A DNA stretch of 64,000 nt from RPQJ01 sp963731105 (GTDB lineage Bacteria; Pseudomonadota; Gammaproteobacteria; Steroidobacterales; Steroidobacteraceae), in assembly GCA_963731105.1 (NCBI GenBank), contig CAVSUM010000005.1:124001-188000 (forward strand), written 5' to 3'. Below are positions 46,285 through 55,193 of the stretch, one piece after another. Within the stretch, counting starts at the first letter, position 1. Every line of letters begins with the position of its first letter. The notes beneath the pieces are model-generated. The model searched no databases and was not told where the DNA came from. It saw only the letters and a program-made list of their open reading frames with translations. The translations under genes were made by a program, and so were the position numbers.

Positions 46285-47679
46285 GATTCGCCCCTCGGCC
46301 CGGCACCGCTCCAGCGTCAGGTCGAGGCAGCGCCAGGCCTTCTCCGCCAGCTCGTCCACCTGCTCGCGGTTGATCACCAGCGGCGGGGAGATGATCAGGG
46401 TGTCGCGCACCGCCCGCATGATCAGGCCGTTCTGGAAGCAGAAATCGCGGCAGATCGTGCCGACTTCGCCGCGCTTGTCGAAGAACTGCCGCGCGCGCTT
46501 GTCGCGCACCAGTTCGAGCGCACCGATCAGGCCGATCGAGCGGGCCTCGCCCACCAGCGGGTGCTCGGCGAGCTTGCGCCACTTCGATGCCAGGTACGGG
46601 CCCATCTCGTCGCGGGTGCGGACGACAAGGTTCTCCTGCTGGATCAGGGACAGGTTGACGCTGGCCACCGCGCAGGCCACGGGGTGGCCGGAATAGGTGT
46701 AGCCATGGGCGAATTCGCCGCCCTTGTCGATCAGCACGTCGGCTACCCGGTCGGCCACCATCACCCCGCCGATCGGCAGGTAGCCCGACGACAGGCCCTT
46801 GGCCATGGTCATCAGGTCGGGACGGATGCCGTACAGGTCGCTGCCGAACCAGTGCCCGGTGCGGCCGAAGCCGCAGATCACCTCGTCGGCCACCAGCAGG
46901 ATGCCGTGGCGGTCGCAGATGCGCTGGATCTCGGGCCAGTAGCTGTCCGGCGGGATGATCACGCCGCCGGCACCCTGGATCGGCTCGCCGATGAAGGCGG
47001 CCACGCGGTGCGCGCCGAGTTCCTCGATCTTGCGCTCCAGCTCGCGCGCCGCCTTGAGCCCGAAATCGTGCGGCGACAGGTCGCCGCCCTCGCCGTACCA
47101 GTACGGCTGGGGGATGTGCACGATGTCGGGGATCGGCAGGCCGCCCTGCTCGTGCATGAAGGCCATGCCGCCGAGGCTCGCGCCGGCCATGGTGCTGCCG
47201 TGGTAGGCGTTGACGCGCGAGATGATCACCTTGCGCTGCGGCTCGCCCAGCAGGTCCCAGTAGCGGCGCACCAGGCGCACCACCGTGTCGTTGCCCTCCG
47301 AGCCCGAGCCGGTGAAGAACACGCGGTTGAACTGCGGCGGGGTCAGGTCCACCAGCTGCCGGGCCAGCTCGATCGCCGGCGGGTGGGCCGTCTGGAAGAA
47401 GCTGTTGTAGTACGGCAGCTCGAGCATCTGCCGGTAGGCCGCCTCGGCCAGCTCGCGCCGGCCGTAGCCGAGCGCAACGCACCACAGGCCCGCCATGCCG
47501 TCGAGGATGCGGTTGCCCTCGGAGTCGTACAGGTACACGCCCTCCGCCTTGACGATGACCCGCGAGCCCTTCGCGTGCAGGGACTTATAGTCCGTGAACG
47601 GATGCAGGTAGTGCTGGCGGTCGAGCTCCTGCCAGGCGGCGGTGGTGCGGTCGGCGAGGTAGGGGGTGGGGGTGGTCAT
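46282..47679 (-). CDS. spuC: Putrescine-pyruvate class III aminotransferase
   Basis: 465 residues, class III PLP aminotransferase. Features: DYKSLHAKGSRVIVKAEGVY, GLWCVALGYGR, FTGSGSEGNDTVVRLVRRYW, NAYHGSTMAGASLGG, FIGEPIQGAGGVIIPP, ADEVICGFGRTG and the Lys motif MAKGLSSGYLPIGG. These closely fit SpuC, which moves an amino group from putrescine to pyruvate, giving 4-aminobutanal. Third gene in the spuABC-like order, flanked on both sides by heptamer inverted repeats. No strong ribosome site is seen at the ATG. Confidence 0.9.
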   Translation of the reverse strand: MTTPTPYLADRTTAAWQELDRQHYLHPFTDYKSLHAKGSRVIVKAEGVYLYDSEGNRILDGMAGLWCVALGYGRRELAEAAYRQMLELPYYNSFFQTAHPPAIELARQLVDLTPPQFNRVFFTGSGSEGNDTVVRLVRRYWDLLGEPQRKVIISRVNAYHGSTMAGASLGGMAFMHEQGGLPIPDIVHIPQPYWYGEGGDLSPHDFGLKAARELERKIEELGAHRVAAFIGEPIQGAGGVIIPPDSYWPEIQRICDRHGILLVADEVICGFGRTGHWFGSDLYGIRPDLMTMAKGLSSGYLPIGGVMVADRVADVLIDKGGEFAHGYTYSGHPVACAVASVNLSLIQQENLVVRTRDEMGPYLASKWRKLAEHPLVGEARSIGLIGALELVRDKRARQFFDKRGEVGTICRDFCFQNGLIMRAVRDTLIISPPLVINREQVDELAEKAWRCLDLTLERCRAEGRI

Positions 47680-47714
47680 GGCTGGCCGTCGGTCTTGCAG
47701 TGATTGGGAAGTCG

Positions 47715-47820
47715 GACAAGGGGGTAATGATCAGGGGGTAGGGGGTAGTGAGGAGCAAGATCGGCCGGCGCGCCGGCCTTCTGCCACTATCCCCTACCCC
47801 CTGATCATTACCCCCTCGTC
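47715..47820. repeat. Heptamer-built inverted repeat between puuA and spuC
   Basis: Left arm 47715-47750 contains GGGGGTA units at 47720, 47734 and 47741, with ATGATCA between them, in exact 7-bp phase. Right arm 47785-47820 is its reverse complement with 34 of 36 positions matching. The loop holds the perfect 16-bp palindrome GGCCGGCGCGCCGGCC. It starts 11 bp after the puuA stop and ends 35 bp before the spuC start. Confidence 0.9.
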
Positions 47821-47831
47821 CCTGCCGGGCG

Positions 47832-49169
47832 TTACACGTTGAGCAGCAGGTGCTCCCGCTCCCACGAGCTGATCACCTGCAGGAACGTGTCGTACTCGCT
47901 CTCCTTGACCGCGGTGTAGGCGAGCACGAAGCGCTCGCCGAGGATCTCGATCAGCGGGCGGCAGTCGCGCATCAGGCGCACCGCTTCCTCGAGGTTGCGC
48001 GGCAGGCCGAACGGCATGTCGTAGGCGCTGCCCGAGACCGGCTCGGAGGGCTTCAGTCCCTCCTTCATGCCGAGGTAACCGCAGGCGAGCGAGGCCGCGA
48101 TGGCGAGGTACGGATTGGCGTCGGCGCCGCCGAGGCGGTTCTCGACGCGACGGTTCTCGGGGTTCGAGATCGGCACGCGCAGGCCCGCCGTGCGGTTGTC
48201 GTAACCCCACTGCGTGTTGATCGGCGCGAGATGCCTCAAGATGATGCGGCGGAAAGAATTCACGTTGGGCGCGAACAGCGCCATCGCAGACGGCAGGTAC
48301 TTCTGCAGCCCGGCGATGTGGGCGAAGAACAGCGGGCTCGGGTTGCCGTCCTGGTCGCTGAACACGTTCTTGCCGGTCTTGGCGTCCACCACGCTCTGGT
48401 GGATGTGCATGGCGCTGCCCGGCTCGCGCGCCATCGGCTTCGACATGAACGTCGCGTACATCTTGTGGCGGAACGCCGCCTCGCGCGCCGTGCGCTTGAA
48501 CATGAACACCTGGTCGGCGAGCGACATCGCGTCGCCGTGGATCAGGTTGATCTCCATCTGCGCCGCGCCGTCCTCGTGGATCAGCGTGTCGATCTCGATT
48601 TCCTGCGCCTCGCAGAACGCGTAGATGTCGTCGAACAGCGGATCGAACTCGTTGACCGCTGCAATGCTGTACGACTGGCGCCCGACCTCCGGCCGGCCCG
48701 AGCGCCCGATCGGCGGCTTGAGCGGGTAGTCGGCGTCGATGTTCGGCTCGACGAGGTAAAACTCCAGCTCGGGCGCCACGATGGGCTGCCAGCCCTGCTG
48801 CGCATAAAGGTCGAGAATGCGCCGCAGCACGTAGCGCGGCGCCATCGTCACCGGGCGACCGTCGTGATAGAACGCGTCGTGGATCACCTGTGCCGTGGGC
48901 TCGGCCGCCCACGGCACGGCGCGCGTGGTGGCCGGATCGGCACGCAGCACGATGTCGATCTCCGACGGGCTGATGGCGCGATCGTCCTCCGGGTAGTCGC
49001 CGGTGACGGTCTGCAGGAAGATGCTCTCGGGCATGCGCATGCCCTCCTCTTCCGCGAACTTCATCGCCGGCATCACCTTGCCGCGCGCAATGCCGGCCAT
49101 GTCCGGCACCACGGCCTCGACCTCGGAGATGCCGTGTTCCTTGAAGAATTGCCGAATGGGCGTGCTCAT
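47832..49169 (-). CDS. puuA: Gamma-glutamylputrescine synthetase (glutamine synthetase family)
   Basis: 445 residues from the ATG at 49169, with AGGA eight bases upstream. Glutamine-synthetase fold: ELEFYLVEP and HEDGAAQMEINLIHGDA metal ligands, SKPMAREPGSAMHIHQS, and RVENRLGGADANPYLAIAASLACGY. Ligates glutamate to putrescine using ATP. It starts two bases after puuD stops, as second gene of the spuAB-like operon. The frame is intact. A specific role in polyamine rather than ammonia assimilation is inferred from its neighbours. Confidence 0.9.
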   Translation of the reverse strand: MSTPIRQFFKEHGISEVEAVVPDMAGIARGKVMPAMKFAEEEGMRMPESIFLQTVTGDYPEDDRAISPSEIDIVLRADPATTRAVPWAAEPTAQVIHDAFYHDGRPVTMAPRYVLRRILDLYAQQGWQPIVAPELEFYLVEPNIDADYPLKPPIGRSGRPEVGRQSYSIAAVNEFDPLFDDIYAFCEAQEIEIDTLIHEDGAAQMEINLIHGDAMSLADQVFMFKRTAREAAFRHKMYATFMSKPMAREPGSAMHIHQSVVDAKTGKNVFSDQDGNPSPLFFAHIAGLQKYLPSAMALFAPNVNSFRRIILRHLAPINTQWGYDNRTAGLRVPISNPENRRVENRLGGADANPYLAIAASLACGYLGMKEGLKPSEPVSGSAYDMPFGLPRNLEEAVRLMRDCRPLIEILGERFVLAYTAVKESEYDTFLQVISSWEREHLLLNV

Positions 49170-49171
49170 GA

Positions 49172-49924
49172 TCATCGTCCTTTGGCGTGCGCCCGTGCCG
49201 CCTCGCCAAAGGCGGTGAACAGGGCTCGCGAGAATGGGTTCTTCATCACCTGCCACTCGGGGTGCCACTGCACCGCGAGTGCGAATCCCGGCGCGCCGGC
49301 CACGCGGAAGCCCTCCACCAGGCCGTCCGGGGCGGTCGCTTCGACCTCGAGGCGGTCACCGAGGCGCTGCACCCCTTGTGCGTGCAGCGAGTTCACCATG
49401 ACGCGCTCCGCGCCAGCGATGCGGCGCAACTCGCCGCCGGCCGCGAGTTCGACCTCGTGCACGGGTGCGTACTGCACCTCGAGCGGCTGTTCCTTGTCCT
49501 CGCGATGGTCCGCGAGGCCCGGCACCTCCTGCACCTTCGTCCAGAGCGTGCCGCCGTAGGCCACGTTCATCTCCTGGAAGCCGCGGCAGATCGCGAACAA
49601 CGGCATGCCGGCCGCGACCACGCGCGGGATCAACGGCAGCGTCGTCGCGTCCCGGTGCGGGTCGTGCAGCGTGTCGGGATCGCTCGGCGGGCCGAAATAC
49701 CGGTGCGGCTCGACGTTCGACGGGCTGCCGGTGAGCAGGATGCCGTCGACGCTCCCCAGGATCTCGTCGAGGATCGCTTCGCCGAGCGACGGGATCAGCA
49801 CCGGCACGGCGTCGGCGCCCTCGGCGACCGCAGCGATGTACTTCTCACCGACGCAGTGGAAGGGGTGCGGGCCGAGCATGCGGCGATCCGCAGGAATGCC
49901 GATCAGCGGTTTCGAGCGAGACAC
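49172..49924 (-). CDS. puuD: Gamma-glutamyl-GABA hydrolase (class I amidotransferase fold)
   Basis: 250 residues from GTG 49924, with AGGA eight bases upstream; an open frame to 50029 lacks conservation before this point. PLIGIPADRR and HCVGEKYIAAVAEGADAVPVLIP form the N-terminus. The nucleophile lies in FAICRGFQEMNVAYGGTLW and the catalytic His/Glu in AVQWHPEWQ. It releases GABA and glutamate from gamma-glutamyl-GABA, last step of the Puu pathway. First gene of the leftward polyamine operon (spuA position). Confidence 0.92.
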   Translation of the reverse strand: MSRSKPLIGIPADRRMLGPHPFHCVGEKYIAAVAEGADAVPVLIPSLGEAILDEILGSVDGILLTGSPSNVEPHRYFGPPSDPDTLHDPHRDATTLPLIPRVVAAGMPLFAICRGFQEMNVAYGGTLWTKVQEVPGLADHREDKEQPLEVQYAPVHEVELAAGGELRRIAGAERVMVNSLHAQGVQRLGDRLEVEATAPDGLVEGFRVAGAPGFALAVQWHPEWQVMKNPFSRALFTAFGEAARAHAKGR

Positions 49925-50162
49925 GTTTAAGATCCTAGACGGCCGACGGGTGGCCGCCGGGAGCAGGGTCCAAGGATTAAACCACAGGACCCCTGCAGCC
50001 GTCGCCAAGCAGCGCAAGAAAGGCGGCAATTGTTAACTGAAACAATCGCTTACTGGCCTGCCGGACCAGCGCCAGACGCTTGCCGGCCCGACGGTCCAAA
50101 GGCTATGCTCGGACGGCCCAGACGGCCCGACCGTCACTAAATCCTAAACATTCGGGGTTCCC
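49925..50162. promoter_or_regulatory. Divergent promoter region of the polyamine locus
   Basis: 238 bp between the two divergent polyamine operons. The inverted repeat ATTGTT-6 nt-AACAAT at 50029-50046 is the best operator candidate; it lies near the middle. GACGGCCC is repeated directly at 50123-50130 region close to the rightward start. No regulator gene is adjacent, so the controlling protein is unknown. Confidence 0.45.
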
Positions 50163-51533
50163 ATGCCGCACACAGCGGATTTCGAGCAGGCCCATGCCTG
50201 GCTCGCCCAGCACCCGCAGGTGCGCTACGTCGACCTGCTGCTGCCGGACCAGATGGGCATTCCGCGCGGCAAGCGCGTCACCGTCGAGGAACTCGAGGGC
50301 GTGCACCGGCAGGGCATGCTGCTGCCGGCGTCGATGTTCGCACTCGACGTGCTCGGCGGCACCGTGCAGTCGACGGGCCTCGGTTTCGACGAAGGCGACG
50401 CCGACCGCCTGTGCCTGCCGCTGGCCGGCTCGCTGGTGCCGGTGCCGTGGCTCGGCGCGCAAGTGGCGCAGATGCAGGTCGCCATGTTCGAGCATGACCG
50501 CAGCCCGTTCTACGGTGACCCGCGCCACGTGCTCGAACGACTGCTCGGCCGCTTTACTGCTCGGGGGCTGACCCCGGTCATGGCGGTCGAACTCGAGTTC
50601 TACTTCGTCGACCGCGCGCGCACGCCCGAGGGCTGCGCGCAACCGCCCTGCCAGCCGCTCTCCGGCCGGCGCGAGGACAAGACGCAGATCAACTCGATGG
50701 CCGAGCTCGACCAATACTCGGCCGTGCTCACTGCGATCGATGCGGCCGCACGCGCGCAGGAGTTGCCCGCCGGAACCGTGCTGGCCGAATACGGGCCGGG
50801 ACAGTTCGAGGTGAACCTGCACCACGTGGACGACGCGCTGCTGGCCTGCGACCACGCCATCCGCCTCAAGCGACTGGTCAAGGGCGTGGCGCTGCAGCAC
50901 GGCATGGACGCGACGTTCATGCCGAAGCCGTATCGCGACCACGCGGGCAGCGGCACGCACCTGCACGTGAGCCTCCTCGACCGCGACGGCCGCAACATCT
51001 TCGCCGCCGACGACCCGACCGGCACGCCGGCGCTGCGCCACGCGATCGGCGGCCTCGTCGCGACCATCAACGACACCATGGCGGTCTGTGCACCGACCGC
51101 GAACTCGTATCGCCGTTTCCAGCCCGAGGCCTACGTGCCGCTCAACCCGAGCTGGTCGGTGAACAACCGCGGCGTGGCGTTCCGCGTGCCGGCTGGACCG
51201 CCCGACAGCCGCCGCGTCGAGCATCGCGTGGCCGGCGCGGACGCCAACCCGTACCTGCTCGCGGCGATGGTGCTCGGCGGCATGCTGCACGGCATCGAGC
51301 AGCAGCTCGATCCGGGGCCGGTGCTCGCCGGCAACGCCTACCGCGACAGCACGCCCTCGATCCCGCTCAGCTGGCCCGAGGCGCTCGCCGCGTTCGAGCG
51401 CAGCGCGTTTGCGCGGGACTGCCTCGGCGAGCGCTTCGCTCGCCTGTACGCCGGGACGCGCCGCGGCGAGATGCAGGACTTCATGAGCTACGTGTCGCCG
51501 CTCGAGTATTCCTGGTACCTGACCACGGTCTGA
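50163..51533 (+). CDS. Second gamma-glutamylpolyamine synthetase (glutamine synthetase family, SpuI/PuuA-like)
   Basis: 456 residues, ATG with GGGG six bases upstream. Glutamine-synthetase family with AVELEFYFVD, EYGPGQFEVNLHHVDD, FMPKPYRDHAGSGTHLHVSL, NNRGVAFRVP and RRVEHRVAGADANPYLLAAM. It is divergent from the puuD operon and followed four bases later by puuB, as spuI diverges from spuA in Pseudomonas. Probably acts on a different polyamine than the enzyme at 47832. No frame break. Confidence 0.88.
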   Translation: MPHTADFEQAHAWLAQHPQVRYVDLLLPDQMGIPRGKRVTVEELEGVHRQGMLLPASMFALDVLGGTVQSTGLGFDEGDADRLCLPLAGSLVPVPWLGAQVAQMQVAMFEHDRSPFYGDPRHVLERLLGRFTARGLTPVMAVELEFYFVDRARTPEGCAQPPCQPLSGRREDKTQINSMAELDQYSAVLTAIDAAARAQELPAGTVLAEYGPGQFEVNLHHVDDALLACDHAIRLKRLVKGVALQHGMDATFMPKPYRDHAGSGTHLHVSLLDRDGRNIFAADDPTGTPALRHAIGGLVATINDTMAVCAPTANSYRRFQPEAYVPLNPSWSVNNRGVAFRVPAGPPDSRRVEHRVAGADANPYLLAAMVLGGMLHGIEQQLDPGPVLAGNAYRDSTPSIPLSWPEALAAFERSAFARDCLGERFARLYAGTRRGEMQDFMSYVSPLEYSWYLTTV

Positions 51534-51536
51534 CGC

Positions 51537-52808
51537 ATGGACCACATCCGTTCCTGGTACGCGGCCTCGGCCAATCCGACGCCCCGGCGCGAAGCGCTGC
51601 AGGGCGATGCGACCGCCGACGTCTGCGTGGTCGGCGGCGGCATCGCCGGCTGCTCGACTGCGCTGCACCTCGCGGAGCGCGGCTACACGGTCGTGCTGCT
51701 CGAGGGCAAGCGCGTCGCGTGGGGTGCGTCGGGACGCAGCGGTGGACAGGCGATCTTCGGCTTCGCGGCGGGGCAGGACAAACTGATCGCGCAGGTGGGC
51801 CGCGACGATGCGCGGCGCATGTTCGACGTGTCGGTCGAGGCGCTGGACCTGCTCAAGGAACGGGTCACGCGCCACGCCATCGACTGCGATCTGCACTGGG
51901 GCCAGATGCACGTGGCGATCAAGCCGCGGCACGAGACGGAACTGCAGGCCTGGCGTGACGAACTGGCCGCCGATTACGGCTACACATCCCTGCGCTGGCT
52001 GGACCGCGACGCGGTGCGCGGCCTGCTCGCGACCGAGCGCTACCTTGGCGGACTCTACGACACGCGCAGCGGCCACCTGCATCCGCTCAACTACACGCTC
52101 GGGCTCGCCGCCGCTGCCGAGGCTGCCGGCGTGCGCATCTGCGAGGACAGCGAGGTCACGCGCCTCGAGCAGGGCGACACGGTGGTGGTGCACACGGCGA
52201 ACGGACGCGTGCGGGCCAAGCACGTCGCGCTGTGCTGCAACGCCTACATGGACCAGCTGTCACCGCGGCTGCGCGCCCGCATCATGCCGGTCGGCACCTA
52301 CATCGTCGCCACCGAGCCGCTTGGGGCAGCGCGCATCGAATCGCTGATGCGCGAGAACATCGGCGTCACCGACGTCAACTGGGTACTCGACTACTTCCGT
52401 CGCTCGAGCGACCATCGCCTGCTGTTCGGCGGCCGCGTCAGCTACTCCGGCCTCGACCCGCTCAACACCGAGCGCGCCACCCGTGCGCGCATGGTCAAGG
52501 TGTTCCCGCAGCTCGCCGACGTGAAGATCGAATACGCGTGGGGCGGCTACGTGGACATCACCATGAGCCGCGCGCCCGACTTCGGCCGCCTCGCGCCGAA
52601 CGTCTACTACCTGCAGGGATTCTCCGGCCATGGCATCGCGCTCACCGGCATGGCCGGCAAGCTGGTGGCCGCGGCAATCGCCGGTCAGGCCGAGCGCTTC
52701 GACCTGTTCACGAAGCTCGAGCATCGCGACTTCCCGGGTGGACGCGCGTTGCGCACGCCGGCGCTGGTGCTGGCGATGCTCTGGTTTCGTTTGAAGGACC
52801 TGCTGTAG
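51537..52808 (+). CDS. puuB: FAD-dependent gamma-glutamylputrescine oxidase
   Basis: 423 residues of the DAO/glycine-oxidase family. Rossmann motif VCVVGGGIAGCSTALHLAERG, then the LLEGKRVAWGASGRSGGQ stretch characteristic of PuuB/OrdL, and C-terminal LQGFSGHGIALTGMAGKLVA. Oxidises gamma-glutamylputrescine to its aminoaldehyde with release of ammonia and hydrogen peroxide. Coupled to the synthetase gene before it. Its stop lies in a palindrome shared with the convergent RHH gene. Confidence 0.92.
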   Translation: MDHIRSWYAASANPTPRREALQGDATADVCVVGGGIAGCSTALHLAERGYTVVLLEGKRVAWGASGRSGGQAIFGFAAGQDKLIAQVGRDDARRMFDVSVEALDLLKERVTRHAIDCDLHWGQMHVAIKPRHETELQAWRDELAADYGYTSLRWLDRDAVRGLLATERYLGGLYDTRSGHLHPLNYTLGLAAAAEAAGVRICEDSEVTRLEQGDTVVVHTANGRVRAKHVALCCNAYMDQLSPRLRARIMPVGTYIVATEPLGAARIESLMRENIGVTDVNWVLDYFRRSSDHRLLFGGRVSYSGLDPLNTERATRARMVKVFPQLADVKIEYAWGGYVDITMSRAPDFGRLAPNVYYLQGFSGHGIALTGMAGKLVAAAIAGQAERFDLFTKLEHRDFPGGRALRTPALVLAMLWFRLKDLL

Positions 52809-52824
52809 CCGGCAGCCTCGGCTA
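52806..52824. terminator. Palindrome carrying both convergent stop codons
   Basis: TAGCCG-7 nt-CGGCTA. The first three bases are the puuB stop and the last three are the complement of the RHH gene stop. A short bidirectional terminator candidate without T runs. Confidence 0.4.
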
Positions 52825-53067
52825 GCGGCGCGCCGTGCGTCGCGAGCCGGTCCTGGCCCTCACCGGCCCGCGCTCCCGCGGCCCGGCCGGACTCTCCGCC
52901 GCGTCCCACGCACGCCCGAGCTGCTCCTCGATGTAGCCGCGAATGAGCCGCCGCACGACCTGCGACGGGGTCGTGTCCTCGGCCGCACAGATGCGCTCGA
53001 ACACGGCCTTCTTGCGCGGGTCGATGAGCACCGTGAGCCGCGCGGTGCGCTCTTCGGTCGGCGTCAC
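52822..53067 (-). CDS. Ribbon-helix-helix (CopG/Arc-like) DNA-binding protein
   Basis: 81 residues from GTG 53067, with AAGGAG seven bases upstream. Beta strand ARLTVLIDPRKKAVFE, then helices ERICAAEDTTPSQVVRRLIRGYIEEQL, the RHH fold that dimerises and inserts a beta ribbon in the major groove. The basic tail is probably disordered. It faces the hydrogenase-like operon across a short region with three GCGATT half-sites, so it may regulate itself and that operon. No toxin partner is adjacent. Confidence 0.75.
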   Translation of the reverse strand: MTPTEERTARLTVLIDPRKKAVFERICAAEDTTPSQVVRRLIRGYIEEQLGRAWDAAESPAGPRERGPVRARTGSRRTARR

Positions 53068-53186
53068 GTCGGGGCTCCTTGCGATTTACATGCAGCGCAC
53101 ATGGGATGATAATCGCAGACTAATGCGATTGACGCGCTTCCGCAACCGCCCCGCCTCACCCGCGCCCGTCCGACGGTGACAGCACT
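53068..53186. promoter_or_regulatory. Divergent region with GCGATT half-sites
   Basis: GCGATT at 53081-53086, its complement AATCGC at 53111-53116, and GCGATT again at 53125-53130. Spacing and inverted/direct orientation suit an RHH operator. Promoter hexamers could not be assigned. Confidence 0.4.
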
Positions 53187-55193
53187 TTGCTGAACCCCAC
53201 CTCCTCTCCGCTGGCCGCCTGCCTCGCACTGCTGGCAGCCTGGGGCGTGGTCGGGCTGGCGGGCCTGCTGCGACCGCGCAGCGTCGAGTTCGCGGGCCGC
53301 ACGCTGTTTCCGCTCGGCGCACTGTGCGGCCTCGCGCTGGCCGTGGTCGCCGTGCGCAGCATCGCACTGCCGCCCGAGCAGGTGCAGCTGTTGATCGGCC
53401 TGCCGGACCTGCCGTTCCACATGCGGCTCGATCCGCTCGCCGCCGTGTTCCTCGCGCTGCTCGGCGCGGCCTCCGCCGGCATCTCGGTCTTCAGTGCGGG
53501 CTACTTCCGTCGCGGCGAGGGCGCGCTGCCCGGGCTGCTGTGCCTGGAGTACCACCTGTTCCTCGCGAGCATGGGCCTCGTCGTGCTGGCCGACGATGCC
53601 TATGCCTTCATGGTCGCGTGGGAGACGATGGCGCTGTCGTCGTACTTCCTGGTCACGACCCAGCACCGCATCCCGGACATCCGGCGCGCCGGCTTCCTGT
53701 ACCTGCTGATCGCGCACCTGGGGGCGATCGGCATCCTGCTCAGCTTCGGTGTGATGCAGGGCGGCAGCTGGCTCTTCACTTTCGACGCGATGCGCGCCGC
53801 GCAACTCGACCCGCAGTGGGCATCGGTGGCCTTCCTGCTGGCGTTCTTCGGCTTCGGCGCCAAGGCGGGGCTCGTGCCGCTGCACGTGTGGCTGCCCGAG
53901 GCGCACCCCGCGGCGCCGTCACCAGTGTCGGCGCTGATGAGCGGAGTCATGCTGAAGACGGCCGTGTACGGCGTGCTGCGTGTGACGTTCGACCTGCTCG
54001 GCGAGCCGCAGTGGTGGTGGGGACTGGTGGCGCTCGGCTTCGGGCTGTTCTCCGCCTTCTACGGCGTCGTGTTCGCCGCCGTGCAGACCGACATGAAGCG
54101 GCTGCTGGCGTGGTCGTCGATCGAGAACGTCGGCATCATCTTCGTCGCCATCGGCATTACGATCGTCTTCCACGCGCTCGGCATGTCCGCCCTCGCGGCG
54201 CTGTCGCTGATCGCGGCGCTGTACCACTGCGTCAACCACGCGTTCATGAAGAGCCTGCTGTTCCTCGGCACCGGGGCCGTGCTGCACGCCACCGGCGAGC
54301 GCAACCTGGGCCGCCTCGGCGGCCTCATCCATCGCATGCCCTGGGTCGCGTGGCTGACGCTGGTCGGAGCGCTGGCAATCGCCGGCCTGCCGCCGCTGAA
54401 CGGGTTCGTGTCGGAATGGCTGCTGCTGCAGGCATTCCTGTTCGCAGACTCGGTGCCACGCCCGTTCATCAACATGCTGCTGCCGATCGGCGCGGCGCTC
54501 GTGGCTCTGTGTGCCGCGCTCGCCGGCTACGTGATGGTGAAGTTCTTCGGGGTGATCTTCCTCGGGCAGCCGCGTGAACCGACGCTCGCGCAGGCGCACG
54601 ATGCCGGCCTGCTCGAACGCATCGGGCTCGCGTGGCTGGCCGTGGCCTGCGTCGTCCTGGGCATATTCCCGGTGCAGGTGATCGGCGCACTCGACGCGGT
54701 GAGCCGGGACCTGCTGGGCACGCAGCTCGGCCAGGGTGCGGCACAGTGGTGGCTGCTGGCACCGGTCCCTGCCCGCGGCGCATCGTACGGGCCGCTGGCG
54801 TTGCTGCTTGCGGGGGCCATCCTCACCGGTCTCACCGTGCTCGCCGTCCGCGCCTTCTACCACCAGCGGGTCCGGCGCGGCCCGGCTTGGGATTGCGGCT
54901 TCGTGCGACTCGACGCGCGCATGCAGGACACGGCCGAGGGGTTCGGCCAGCCGATCCGCCACATCTTCCAGCCGTTCTTCCGCATGTCGCGGGAACTGCC
55001 GACCCCGTTCGACGCGGCGCCACGTTACCGCGTCACGGTCACGGACTGGGTCTGGCATGCGGGCTACGAGCGCATCGGCCGGTCCGTGCGCGGCGTCGCG
55101 GACGTGGTCGCCCGGCTGCAGCAGGGCCGCATCTCGACGTACCTGATGTACAGCTTCGTCACGCTGATCGTGCTGCTGTGGATCGTGCTGTGA
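53187..55193 (+). CDS. hyfB: Hydrogenase-4-like antiporter subunit B (NuoL/M-type proton-pumping subunit)
   Basis: 668 residues, close to HyfB size. The start is TTG 53187; no ATG or GTG fits. Around fourteen hydrophobic segments. Proton-channel motifs: VAWETMALSSYFLVTT (key Glu), GFGAKAGLVPLHVWLPEAHPAAPSPVSALMSG and LKTAVYGVLR (key Lys). A C-terminal soluble end contains RGPAWDCGFVRLDARMQ. Translocates ions in the membrane arm of a complex I-related enzyme. First gene of a six-gene operon; it overlaps hyfC by four bases. Confidence 0.88.
   Translation: MLNPTSSPLAACLALLAAWGVVGLAGLLRPRSVEFAGRTLFPLGALCGLALAVVAVRSIALPPEQVQLLIGLPDLPFHMRLDPLAAVFLALLGAASAGISVFSAGYFRRGEGALPGLLCLEYHLFLASMGLVVLADDAYAFMVAWETMALSSYFLVTTQHRIPDIRRAGFLYLLIAHLGAIGILLSFGVMQGGSWLFTFDAMRAAQLDPQWASVAFLLAFFGFGAKAGLVPLHVWLPEAHPAAPSPVSALMSGVMLKTAVYGVLRVTFDLLGEPQWWWGLVALGFGLFSAFYGVVFAAVQTDMKRLLAWSSIENVGIIFVAIGITIVFHALGMSALAALSLIAALYHCVNHAFMKSLLFLGTGAVLHATGERNLGRLGGLIHRMPWVAWLTLVGALAIAGLPPLNGFVSEWLLLQAFLFADSVPRPFINMLLPIGAALVALCAALAGYVMVKFFGVIFLGQPREPTLAQAHDAGLLERIGLAWLAVACVVLGIFPVQVIGALDAVSRDLLGTQLGQGAAQWWLLAPVPARGASYGPLALLLAGAILTGLTVLAVRAFYHQRVRRGPAWDCGFVRLDARMQDTAEGFGQPIRHIFQPFFRMSRELPTPFDAAPRYRVTVTDWVWHAGYERIGRSVRGVADVVARLQQGRISTYLMYSFVTLIVLLWIVL

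Noticed and set aside
46170..47820. CRISPR array
   Set aside because: Repeats are 7 bp without spacers and are arranged as inverted arms; no cas genes are present.
52822..53067. Antitoxin of a toxin-antitoxin pair
   Set aside because: The RHH protein resembles antitoxins, but no toxin-sized gene adjoins it on either side.
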